Shown: positions 1 through 6,849 of the stretch, piece after piece
How the letters are laid out: each line of letters opens with the position of its first letter
Numbering within the stretch: position 1 is the stretch's first letter
From: CAZUZD01 sp964624465
GTDB taxonomy: Bacteria; Planctomycetota; Planctomycetia; Isosphaerales; Isosphaeraceae
Direction of reading: 5' to 3'
Assembly (NCBI GenBank): GCA_964624465.1
Contig: CAZUZD010000164.1
Location: 1-13,323 of the forward strand
Length of the DNA stretch: 13,323 nucleotides
Position numbers and translations under genes: made by a program
The notes under the pieces: generated by a model
What the model was told of the DNA's origin: nothing
The model's input: only the letters and a program-made list of their open reading frames with translations
Databases searched by the model: none

Positions 1-1
1 G

Positions 2-658
2 TCAAGAGCCCCTTGAGGCGACGAGCCTCCAGGCGGGTTCAGCGAGAAGTCTCCATTTTTCCAGCAGCCCCCAATCGGGCGGTTCATCGTAGACGCTGTG
101 CTGCCGGTATCCGTGCAACGCGCTGGCGAAATCCTTATACTTGTTCTTGTAATTTATGATTGTTCTTGCCGTCACGCCAAGCTCTTCAGCCAATTTCTTA
201 TCCGTATTCCCCCATTGGGCGAGCCTTGTCCAAGCCCTCAAGACCGCGATTGCAGCGTCTTTGCTCTTCGGCCTACGTGGACGGCGTTTGGCTTGAGGTT
301 CCGCTACCGGGGCCGCAGGCGGCAGCCCAAGAACCGGCGGCGTTGGGAAGTCCTGCACCTCGATCTCGTGCTGTCGGCTGTAATGCACGAGGACATGGCG
401 ACCATGCTCGATCGGCCGTCCATCAAAGACGGGCTCGTGCTGGTTCGTCGCTTCATTCAAGTAGGTCAGCGTCTCCATCCCGCCAGGGGCCGCGTGGTGC
501 CACAGCCCCTTGATCGGCATGTTCCAGGTCTGGCCTTCCGGCGACGTGACCTTGTAGAAGTGGTCCCAGATCTCGACCTTGCACCCCGGGCATTCCCGGG
601 CGTACAGCCACATCCGCGTGCCGCACTGCACGCAGGGCGTCTCGGGCCAGTCGGCCAT
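2..658 (-). CDS. Zinc-ribbon and helix-turn-helix protein of a mobile-element cluster
   Basis: A 218-residue protein of no family I can name. It opens with two CxxC pairs (C9/C12 and C23/C26), the pattern of a small zinc ribbon. A basic linker (KRRPRRPKSK, about 125-134) follows, and then a helix-turn-helix-like segment at about 149-177 (KKLAEELGVTARTI, then a basic helix). Both ends suggest nucleic-acid binding, so a regulator or accessory protein of the element is likely. I chose the ATG at 658 because a GAGG lies about 9 bases upstream and the zinc ribbon starts right after it; an upstream in-frame start at 856 would add 66 low-quality residues. The DNA coding the HTH (about 120-230) is strikingly AT-rich against its surroundings, which suggests foreign origin. 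It is last in the minus-strand run, 127 bases after its neighbour's stop. The stop codon is the first full codon of the window, so the gene is complete. Confidence 0.7.
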   Translation of the reverse strand: MADWPETPCVQCGTRMWLYARECPGCKVEIWDHFYKVTSPEGQTWNMPIKGLWHHAAPGGMETLTYLNEATNQHEPVFDGRPIEHGRHVLVHYSRQHEIEVQDFPTPPVLGLPPAAPVAEPQAKRRPRRPKSKDAAIAVLRAWTRLAQWGNTDKKLAEELGVTARTIINYKNKYKDFASALHGYRQHSVYDEPPDWGLLEKWRLLAEPAWRLVASRGS

Positions 659-785
659 CGGTGATCCCTCTGCTGGGACCCGGGCCGGGGGGCGAGCACA
701 GGGGCAGAGGACCCCGCACCCACCCCCCGCGTAGGACGTCACCGCTTGCAATCGGTGCCGCCACCCAGGTCGTGCCTCGGTCGGG

Positions 786-1049
786 TTACGTCTCCACGAT
801 CGGGCGGGCCGTGCGGCGGATGCGCACGACCGTGTCGAACTCGGTGATCTGCTCACGCTGGGGATCGGTGAGGCCGGCCAGGGCGTCCTCGTTGAAGGCG
901 GCGGGGACGATCAGCCGCAGGCCGGCGGCGGTCCGCAGGATCGAGCCGGGCTCGCCGGGCCGGCCGCACTGCGCCGCCACCACGATCGTCCGGCCGCCCC
1001 GTCCTCGGGTGCGACGCTCCAGCGCCGTCAATCGGCCGTGCAGTGCCAT
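786..1049 (-). CDS. Small hypothetical protein with GRLxxLE N-terminus
   Basis: An 87-residue protein without a recognisable family. The N-terminus (MALHGRLTALERR) is a short amphipathic helix of the same type found in three neighbouring genes. It is followed by a strand-rich middle (RTIVVAAQ, GLRLIVPAAF) and a stretch that looks helical (LTDPQREQITEF). I chose the ATG at 1049 because GGAG lies 9 bases upstream. An in-frame ATG at 1121 would overlap the upstream gene by 55 bases and add a poorly conserved-looking basic stretch. It begins 17 bases after the stop of the gene at 1067-1288, so it is probably co-transcribed with it. A role in a phage-like element is inferred only from position. 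Confidence 0.55.
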   Translation of the reverse strand: MALHGRLTALERRTRGRGGRTIVVAAQCGRPGEPGSILRTAAGLRLIVPAAFNEDALAGLTDPQREQITEFDTVVRIRRTARPIVET

Positions 1050-1066
1050 CGGGGCAGACTCCAGCG

Positions 1067-1288
1067 TCAGTCGGTGGTCGGCTCGGGCTCGACGTTCAAC
1101 AAGTGGCGGATCACGACCCACGGCGGAGCGGCAGCGAGGACTGCACGCTGGCGATCGTCCACGACGCTGGCCAGCAGCCGCTCCCGCCAGTCACCGGGGT
1201 GGTGCGGGCCGCGCCCCCAGACCGAGCGGCGGTCCGACAGCCGGCTGCGATCCTCCAGCCGCCGCAGCCGCCCCGAGAGGGCCGTCAT
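1067..1288 (-). CDS. Small hypothetical protein with GRLxxLE N-terminus
   Basis: A 73-residue unrecognised protein. Its ATG overlaps the TGA of the upstream gene in an ATGA tetranucleotide (1285-1288), which indicates translational coupling and is the main support for the start and for the gene being real. Residues 4-12 (LSGRLRRLE) repeat the motif found near the N-termini of the proteins at 786-1049 and 1642-1881. The rest is mostly helical with a tryptophan-rich part (W24, W34, W57). No catalytic motif, membrane segment or signal peptide is visible. It could be a small structural or assembly protein of a phage-like element; this is inferred from company only. Confidence 0.55.
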   Translation of the reverse strand: MTALSGRLRRLEDRSRLSDRRSVWGRGPHHPGDWRERLLASVVDDRQRAVLAAAPPWVVIRHLLNVEPEPTTD

Positions 1289-1599
1289 GGACGCCCCCCG
1301 CCCTCGGCGCCCAGCCGGGCCTCCAGCGCCTCCAGCCGGCCGCAGAGGTCTTCGTGGGCCTCGGCCCGGATCGTGGTGTCCACGGCCGTCAGGTTCGCCC
1401 GCGAGAGGCCGGCCAGCAGCCGGGCCGCCGCGATGAACGCGCGGGGCCGGGCCTCGGGGTCCGCGACGACCCCGGCCAGCCGGTCCAGCATCGCCCGCCG
1501 GGCCTCGGGCGGGATCTCCCAGTGCTCGCCCAGGGCGCGGACGGCCAGCCGCACGTCGCGGGTCGCCATCCGGTCAGACGATCCCCCCATGCCCCCCAT
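1285..1599 (-). CDS. Small alpha-helical hypothetical protein, phage-cluster type
   Basis: A 104-residue, almost wholly helical protein. The central part (about 17-70: a tryptophan/proline element HWEIPPE, then a helix ending VVADPEARPR, then AAARLLAGLSRANL) recalls small helical proteins I remember next to terminase genes in planctomycete prophage-like regions. I cannot confirm this without a search. Its C-terminus (LCGRLEALEARL, 85-96) carries the same GRLxxLE motif that the neighbouring proteins have at their N-termini. The ATG at 1599 has AGGGGG about 8 bases upstream; an internal ATG (residue 11) is possible. The stop overlaps the next gene's start as ATGA. The gap to the upstream gene is 42 bases, so the set behaves as one transcription unit. 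Confidence 0.55.
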   Translation of the reverse strand: MGGMGGSSDRMATRDVRLAVRALGEHWEIPPEARRAMLDRLAGVVADPEARPRAFIAAARLLAGLSRANLTAVDTTIRAEAHEDLCGRLEALEARLGAEGGGRP

Positions 1600-1641
1600 C
1601 GGATCGGCCCCCTGCGCCGGTCGACGTGTTCAGAACGCCAC

Positions 1642-1881
1642 TCAATATACGCCTGCATCGTCCCCGGCGACAGGGGAATCGACGTGACGGGGGTCGTCGG
1701 CGGGGATGACGTGCAGGGGCCGGCCGGTCTGCGGGTTCACCCAGCCGCCCGGGGGCGGGTCCAGGTCGGGCCAGGGCTGGCCGTCGGGCGGGACGGTGTG
1801 CGGGCCGACGCCCCAGGACCGGGTCCGGGCCCCCAGGGCGTGCTCCAGCCGCTCCAGCCGACCGCGTAGCGGGCCGCTCAT
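1642..1881 (-). CDS. Small hypothetical protein with GRLxxLE N-terminus
   Basis: A 79-residue unrecognised protein. It starts with LRGRLERLEHAL (5-16), a short coiled-coil-like helix, followed by a proline/glycine/tryptophan-rich extended part (PWPDLDPPPGGWVNP) and an acidic C-terminus. The ATG forms an ATGA overlap with the stop of the ORF fragment upstream (1878-1881), so translation of the two was coupled. Together with the second ATGA overlap at 1285-1288, this argues that the minus strand is the coding strand of this region rather than the long overlapping plus-strand frames. Function unknown. Confidence 0.5.
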   Translation of the reverse strand: MSGPLRGRLERLEHALGARTRSWGVGPHTVPPDGQPWPDLDPPPGGWVNPQTGRPLHVIPADDPRHVDSPVAGDDAGVY

Positions 1882-2056
1882 CGATCACCCCCGTCGGCAC
1901 CCTCGCCGTGGGGAATTTCGATCAGCCCGAGGATCGCCTGGCGGGCGGATTCGGGCAGTCGGGCCCAGGATGCCACGACCCGCCCTAAATCGGGGTCGCC
2001 CGGCGGTCCTGTGGGCAGTGTGTGGGCAAGAGTTTGTTGATCTTGCCGTAAGTCAG

Positions 2057-2057
<1 letters not shown>
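1878..2057 (-). pseudogene. Start-less ORF fragment next to tRNA-Arg, possibly an integrase C-terminal tail
   Basis: An open frame of about 59 codons runs from the tRNA 3' boundary to a TGA that overlaps the next gene's ATG. It has no ATG. A GTG at 1976 would give only 32 residues. The readable part (DLGRVVASWARLPESARQAI, then LGLIEIP) resembles, from memory, a short helical tail (pattern D-L-x-x-V-V-x-x-W-x-x-L-P-x-x-x-R) found at the C-termini of integrases and other proteins in planctomycetes. The 5' part of any such gene is absent: the frame meets the tRNA at once. I read it as the leftover 3' end of an integrase or similar gene at an attachment junction. It could also be chance coding or a tiny real gene. 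Confidence 0.4.
2011..2047. repeat. Short direct repeat and perfect inverted repeat beside the tRNA 3' end
   Basis: Two copies of GTGGGCA lie 11 bases apart (2011-2017 and 2022-2028). The second runs into a perfect 7-base inverted repeat, GGCAAGA (2025-2031) and TCTTGCC (2041-2047), with a 9-base AT-rich spacer. The inverted repeat lies 10 bases beyond the tRNA 3' end. It could be a recombinase core or arm site of an attachment region, or a hairpin ending the tRNA transcript. There is no T-run after it on the minus strand, so a rho-independent terminator is doubtful. Confidence 0.4.
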
Positions 2058-2130
<73 letters not shown>

Positions 2131-2153
2131 AGCGATTGGCCAGGACGGAGGAG

Positions 2154-2182
2154 ACTATAGCAGACGATCGGGGCGGGGTGAA
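2154..2182 (-). promoter_or_regulatory. Putative sigma70-type promoter of tRNA-Arg
   Basis: On the minus strand a -35-like TTCACC (2182-2177, 4 of 6 consensus bases), a 17-base spacer and a -10 TATAGT (2159-2154, 5 of 6) precede the tRNA. Transcription would start near 2147, about 17 bases before the mature 5' end. This is a sensible arrangement for a singly transcribed tRNA. Confidence 0.6.
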
Positions 2183-2278
2183 GGGGGTAGTGGGCGGAGC
2201 CGTCGTTGCGGGTCGGGATCTGCGGGTCGGGTGGCCGGGAATGGGGACACGGCGGGGGGAGTCGGGGTTCGGGGGACG

Positions 2279-2307
2279 TTGAATTCGGGGGGCAGGCGGT
2301 TCATAAT
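2279..2307 (+). promoter_or_regulatory. Putative sigma70-type promoter of the ABC operon
   Basis: TTGAAT (2279-2284, 4 of 6) and CATAAT (2302-2307, 5 of 6) are separated by exactly 17 bases in a locally AT-richer patch of otherwise very GC-rich DNA. Transcription would start near 2314, giving an mRNA leader of roughly 170 bases before the ATPase gene. Confidence 0.5.
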
Positions 2308-2482
2308 CGCCGCGGTCGGGGCGATCGTGAGGCGATGGCCGCCGAGCGCGGGATCGCGGTAGGACCAGACCGGCGGGAGTGCCGGGGGTTGGGCCGGGAT
2401 CGAGCGCCGGTGCCCACGGATCGGGATCGCCCCCGAAGCTGAGCGTGTGATCGACGCGAACGTGAGGATCCCACATCCGACC

Positions 2483-3211
2483 ATGAACGCGATGATCGAG
2501 GCCGAGGGCCTGACCAAGCAGTACGGGCCGTTCCTGGCCGTGCGCGACGTGTCGTTCGCCATCCCGAAGGGCCAGGTGGTCGCCTTCCTTGGGCCCAACG
2601 GCGCCGGCAAGTCGACGACCATGCGACTCCTGACCGGGTTCCTGGCGCCGACCGGCGGGGTGGCCCGGATCGCGGGCCTGGACGTGCAGACCGATCGGAT
2701 CGCGGCGGCCGAACACCTGGGCTACCTGCCCGAGAACGGGCCGCTGTATCCCGAGATGACCCCGCTGGCGCTCCTGCGATTCTTCGGCAAGGCGCGGGGC
2801 CTGGGCTCAGCCCGGCTCCGGCAACGGCTGGAGACGGTCGTGGGCCAGTGCGAGCTGGGCACGGTGGCGAACAAGCCGATCGGCAAGCTCTCGAAGGGCT
2901 ACCGGCAGCGGGTCTCGATGGCCCAGGCACTGCTGCACGACCCCGAGGTGCTGATCCTCGACGAGCCGACCAGCGGCCTGGACCCGAACCAGATCCGGGG
3001 CGTGCGGGGCCTGATCCGCGAGCTGGGGCGGTCGAAGACCGTGCTGGTCTCGACCCACATCCTCCAGGAGGTCGAGCCGGTCGCGGACCGTGTGCTGTTC
3101 ATCCACGAGGGCCGGCTGGTCTTCGACGGCTCCCCGGCCGCCCTGGCCGCCGACGGCCGGCCGCTGGAGGAGCAGTTCCACCGCCTCACCCGACCGCCGG
3201 CGCGGGCCTGA
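2483..3211 (+). CDS. ABC transporter ATP-binding protein, GldA-like
   Basis: A nucleotide-binding subunit of an ABC-2 type complex that hydrolyses ATP at the inner membrane to drive its partner encoded next. Numbered from the ATG at 2483 (242 residues), all motifs are intact: Walker A GPNGAGKST (37-45), Q-loop region YLPENGPLY (81-89, with E in the usual Gln place, as is common in GldA-type ATPases), signature LSKGYRQR (136-143), Walker B LILDEP (157-162), D-loop SGLDP and switch His192 (STH). The start is uncertain: GTG 2447, ATG 2483 and ATG 2492 are in frame. Homologues I recall begin at MIEAEGLTK, i.e. at 2492 or just before. No strong Shine-Dalgarno decides it; GAGG at 2464-2467 is too far away. 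It is the first gene of the operon, 178 bases before the permease fusion. The substrate cannot be read from the sequence. Confidence 0.93.
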   Translation: MNAMIEAEGLTKQYGPFLAVRDVSFAIPKGQVVAFLGPNGAGKSTTMRLLTGFLAPTGGVARIAGLDVQTDRIAAAEHLGYLPENGPLYPEMTPLALLRFFGKARGLGSARLRQRLETVVGQCELGTVANKPIGKLSKGYRQRVSMAQALLHDPEVLILDEPTSGLDPNQIRGVRGLIRELGRSKTVLVSTHILQEVEPVADRVLFIHEGRLVFDGSPAALAADGRPLEEQFHRLTRPPARA

Positions 3212-3389
3212 GCCGCCGGCCCCGGACGCACCCCGGCGGGCCGCCACCGGAATCCGCCGCGAGGCCGCCGTGCGGGGACCCTGGTCGCGGTCATCGCGTC
3301 GACCCGGGTGCCGCATCCCCGGCGCAGCTCGCCAGACCATCCCCATCATCGAGATTCGCACCGCATCGCATCGGAGAGAGGACGCCCCC

Positions 3390-6300
3390 GTGACGACCGT
3401 GCAAACCCAGCCGACGACGGCCGCCCCCGGGCCCCGGAACGCGGGGCGGGCCGGGCTGCCGTTCCGACCGCACGTCGTGGCCGCGGTCCTGGGCCGCGAC
3501 TTCTTCGGATTCTTCACCAACCCGGCCGGCTACGTCTTCGTGACGCTGTTCCTGGTCGTCTGCTCGTGCGCCCAGTTCTGGCAGCCGGCCTTCTTCGCCG
3601 ACAACCTGGCGAACCTGGAGCCCCTGAACCGCTGGATGCCGTTCATCCTGCTGATCTTCGTGCCCGCCGTGACCATGAGCATGTGGGCCGAGGAGCGCAA
3701 GCAGGGGACCGATGAGCTGCTGCTCACCCTGCCGGCGCGCGACGTCGAGGTGGTGCTCGGCAAGTTCCTGGCGGCGGTGGGGATCACGACGGTGGCCCTG
3801 GCGTTCCTGGCGCTGGGCTGCGCGGTCATGTTCGCCGGCGTGAAGCTCGGCCCGTTCCCGATCGGGCGCTGGAGCCTGCCCGAGCTGGGCATCGGCGGCC
3901 TGGGGCGGCCCGACCAGGGCGTGTTCCTGGCCACGTTCCTGGGCTACTGGCTGATGGCCCTGATGATGATCGCCGTCGGCATGGTGGCGTCGATGCTCTC
4001 GGGCAACGTCACGGTGGCGTACATCCTGGGCGGCCTGGCGTGCGCCCTGCCGGTGTTCGCCGGCAGCCTGTCGCGGGCGGCGATCGTCGACGCCCTGGCG
4101 CTGGTGCTCTGCCTGGCGGGACTCGCCCTGGTGGTCGGGGGCCTGAGACTCGTCAGCCGCGCCACGGCGGGCGGCTCGCCCGAGGCCCGGGTGCGGTCGA
4201 GCTGGCGCCGCGGCGGCCTGCTGGCGGCGCTGCTCGCCGGGCCGCTCCTGATCGGCGCCGGCCTGCTGCTCTACCCCGGCCTGCCCTGGCGCGGGCTCGA
4301 CCAGAGCGTGCCCAAGGCCGTGGGTGGGCTGATCGAGCGGATGTCGATCCCGGCGCAGTTCCGCGACTTCGGCTCGGGGGTGATCCGCCTGACCGGCGTG
4401 CTCTACTTCCTGGCGATGGCCGGCGCCATGCTCTACCTGAACATGGTCCTGCTCGGCCGGCGGCACTGGGCCGGCGGGGCCACCAGCGCCGGCCGCTGGG
4501 GGCACGCGGTGGTCCGGGTCGCCGCCGTGGTCGTGGGCCTGATCAGCCTGGTGACCCTCGTCGGCCGCTGGGGCGACGCCAGGGTCGACGCCACCGAGGA
4601 GCGGCTGCACACCCTCTCCCCGATCACCGCGCGGCTGGTGCGGGAGATCCCCGCCGACCGGCCCGTCTACATCCAGGCGTTCGTGAGCCCCGAGGTGCCT
4701 CGCGAGTTCGTCCAGACCAAGGCGAATCTGCTCAACACCCTCAAGGAGCTCCAGGCCCTCGGCGGCGATCGGATCCGCCTGAGCGTCGTCGAGACCCGGC
4801 GCTACTCGGCCGAGGCTCGCGAGGCCGAGAAGCGGTTCGGCATCGCCGGGCGCCGCGTGCCCACCACCCGCGACGGGCAGCAGACCGTCGAGGAGATCAC
4901 CCTGGGGGTCGCCTTCACCAGCGGCCTGGAGCAGGTCGTCATCCCGTTCTTCGACCGCGGCCTGCCCGTCGAGTACGAGCTGGCCCGCTCGATCCGGGTG
5001 GCGGGCGGCTCTCGCAGGCGCCGGGTCGGCGTGCTCGAGACCGACGCCCGCCTGCTCGGCGGCACCGACTTCCGCGCTCAGGGCCAGGAGCCCGAGTGGG
5101 CGATCGTCACCGAGCTCAAGAAGCAGTACGACGTGCAGGCCGTCTCCCCCGCCTCGCCGATCCCGTTCGAGGAGGAGCAGTCGATCTCCCTGGCGGGCGA
5201 GCCGACCGGCGGCACCTTCACCCTCAGGTTCGGCGACGAGACGACCCCGCCGATCCCCTTCGACGCCACGCCCGTGGCGGTCTCCGACGCCCTGGCGGCG
5301 CTGAAGTCGATCGGCGGCCAGGTGATCACCGCCGGCGGCGGGCCGCTGCCGAAGTCGCCGGTGCGGGTGTCCTTCGGGGGCCGGCTGGCGGGCCGCGACG
5401 TGCCCGAGCTGGTGGCCGATTCGAGCGGCCTGACCGGAGGCACGAAACCGACGGCGAAGGTGGGCACGACCGTCCAGGTGCTCGAGGCCCTGGTCGTGGC
5501 GCAGCCGTCGACGCTCACGCCACCGCAGGTCGAGCACCTGGTGGAGTACGTCCGCAAGGGCGGCCCGACGCTGCTGCTGCTCGACCCGGCGCCGATGACG
5601 AACCTGGCCATCGCGCCCCAGATCCTGCGGATGCCGGCCGGGGCGATGCCGCCGCCGCCGCCGGGGTCGCTCGACCCGCTGTTCCGGGCCATCGGCCTGG
5701 AGTGGCCCGACACCGAGATCGTCTGGAACGCGTACAACCCGCACCAGCAGTTCGAGATGCCGATGGAGTACGTCATCATCGGCCAGGGCAACGGCGCCCG
5801 GGCGCCGTTCGCCGACGACCCGACGACGGCGCGGCTCCAGGAGGTGTTCCTGCTGTTCCCCGGCCTGATCCGCGACCGCGCCGGGGTGGACGGACCGCGC
5901 TGGACGCCCCTGCTGATGACCAGCGAGCAGGGCGGCACGCTGCGGTTCGACGAGATCATCGAGCTGGCGCCGTTCGGCATGTCGCGGCTGCGGCCCAACC
6001 GGCCGCACTTCCCGGCCGGCCGGCCGTTCACGGTCGCCGCCCGCATCGGCGGCAAGCCGGCCGTGGTGCCCGGCCCCCCCGGCGAGCCCGAGCCCGCGCG
6101 GCCGGCGGCCGACGCCGAGCTGAGGGTGATCGCGATCGCCGACCTGGACCTGATCTCCGACCCGATCTTCGAGCTGAGGCGCAAGCTCACCGAGGCGTAC
6201 GACGACTTCGAGTTCGACAACGTGCCGTTCGTCCTGAACTGCGTCGACGCGCTGGCCGGCGACGAGACGTTCATCGAGCTCCGCAAGAAGCGGCCCCGGC

Positions 6301-6731
6301 ACCGGACCCTGACGGCGCTCGAGGCCGAGTCGACGAAGTTCGTCGAGCAGGCGCAGGCCGAGCAGCGCAAGGCCGAGGAGACCGCCACGGCGCAGCTCGA
6401 GGCGGCCCGCACCCGGCTCCGTGAGGCCGTTGACCAGATCCGCAACAGCAAGGAGCTGGACCAGCGCACCAAGGAGTCGATGGTCCGCTACCGCGAGCAG
6501 GTCGAGCAGCGCCGGCTGGCCCTGGCCGAACAGGAAATTCAGGACCGCAAGGGCCAGGCGATCCGCGAGAGCAAGGACCGGCAGGAGGAGGCCACCCGCG
6601 CCATCCAGCACCGCATCGGTGCCCAGGCCGCCGTGCTCACCCCCCTGCCCGCCCTGCTCCTCGGCGGCGCTGTCTTCTTCCTCCGCAACCGCCGCGAGAA
6701 CCTCGGCGCCAACCCCGACCGCCTGGCCTGA
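3390..6731 (+). CDS. Fused ABC-2 permease and GldG-type auxiliary protein
   Basis: A 1113-residue membrane protein joining two units that are separate genes (GldF, GldG) in Bacteroidetes. The N-terminal half has about nine hydrophobic segments (roughly 48-66, 82-100, 124-150, 178-205, 208-228, 231-253, 277-297, 330-357, 373-394). The ABC-2 coupling segment EERKQGTDELLLTLPARDVE lies at about 101-120. From about 395 follows the extracytoplasmic auxiliary domain (RLHTLSPITARLVREIP, a QVVIPFFDRG element, then ALVVAQPSTLTPPQVEHL and GGPTLLLLDP). A Lys/Glu/Arg/Gln-rich coiled coil (977-1078) and a final membrane helix (1083-1101) end it. At about 597-696 the auxiliary domain is interrupted by a repeat-like beta domain. 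The start is GTG 3390, with AGAGGA 7 bases upstream. It works with the ATPase before it and the DUF4340 protein after it. The transported or remodelled substrate is unknown; gliding should not be assumed. Confidence 0.9.
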   Translation: MTTVQTQPTTAAPGPRNAGRAGLPFRPHVVAAVLGRDFFGFFTNPAGYVFVTLFLVVCSCAQFWQPAFFADNLANLEPLNRWMPFILLIFVPAVTMSMWAEERKQGTDELLLTLPARDVEVVLGKFLAAVGITTVALAFLALGCAVMFAGVKLGPFPIGRWSLPELGIGGLGRPDQGVFLATFLGYWLMALMMIAVGMVASMLSGNVTVAYILGGLACALPVFAGSLSRAAIVDALALVLCLAGLALVVGGLRLVSRATAGGSPEARVRSSWRRGGLLAALLAGPLLIGAGLLLYPGLPWRGLDQSVPKAVGGLIERMSIPAQFRDFGSGVIRLTGVLYFLAMAGAMLYLNMVLLGRRHWAGGATSAGRWGHAVVRVAAVVVGLISLVTLVGRWGDARVDATEERLHTLSPITARLVREIPADRPVYIQAFVSPEVPREFVQTKANLLNTLKELQALGGDRIRLSVVETRRYSAEAREAEKRFGIAGRRVPTTRDGQQTVEEITLGVAFTSGLEQVVIPFFDRGLPVEYELARSIRVAGGSRRRRVGVLETDARLLGGTDFRAQGQEPEWAIVTELKKQYDVQAVSPASPIPFEEEQSISLAGEPTGGTFTLRFGDETTPPIPFDATPVAVSDALAALKSIGGQVITAGGGPLPKSPVRVSFGGRLAGRDVPELVADSSGLTGGTKPTAKVGTTVQVLEALVVAQPSTLTPPQVEHLVEYVRKGGPTLLLLDPAPMTNLAIAPQILRMPAGAMPPPPPGSLDPLFRAIGLEWPDTEIVWNAYNPHQQFEMPMEYVIIGQGNGARAPFADDPTTARLQEVFLLFPGLIRDRAGVDGPRWTPLLMTSEQGGTLRFDEIIELAPFGMSRLRPNRPHFPAGRPFTVAARIGGKPAVVPGPPGEPEPARPAADAELRVIAIADLDLISDPIFELRRKLTEAYDDFEFDNVPFVLNCVDALAGDETFIELRKKRPRHRTLTALEAESTKFVEQAQAEQRKAEETATAQLEAARTRLREAVDQIRNSKELDQRTKESMVRYREQVEQRRLALAEQEIQDRKGQAIRESKDRQEEATRAIQHRIGAQAAVLTPLPALLLGGAVFFLRNRRENLGANPDRLA

Positions 6732-6849
6732 TCCGGACTCGATCGCGGGCGGCGGCCGGCGCAGTTCGCTCCGCCAGCCCCGCCCGATGGCAGACACGAA
6801 CGCGACCGACGACCCGACCACACACCCGCCCCGAGGGGGGTTCATCGCG

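Larger units (their letters stand above)
2131..2482. other. Divergent intergenic region between tRNA-Arg and the ABC operon
   Basis: About 350 bases without a gene I can support. It holds the tRNA promoter (minus) and a promoter for the ABC operon (plus). The rest is G-rich on the plus strand (runs such as GGCGGGGGGAG near 2251). The open frames crossing it show no recognisable protein. I see no riboswitch or leader peptide. Confidence 0.6.

Noticed and set aside
661..1869. A plus-strand open frame of about 400 codons over the small-gene region
   Set aside because: It is Arg/Pro/Ala/Gly-rich without any domain, and it lies opposite minus-strand genes that have ATGA overlaps, ribosome binding sites and sensible composition. 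In GC-rich DNA such opposite frames are expected.
3212..3389. A possible small gene or terminator between the ATPase and the fusion gene
   Set aside because: The 178-base gap is GC-rich with no stem followed by T residues and no protein-like frame with a start; I treat it as an operon spacer.
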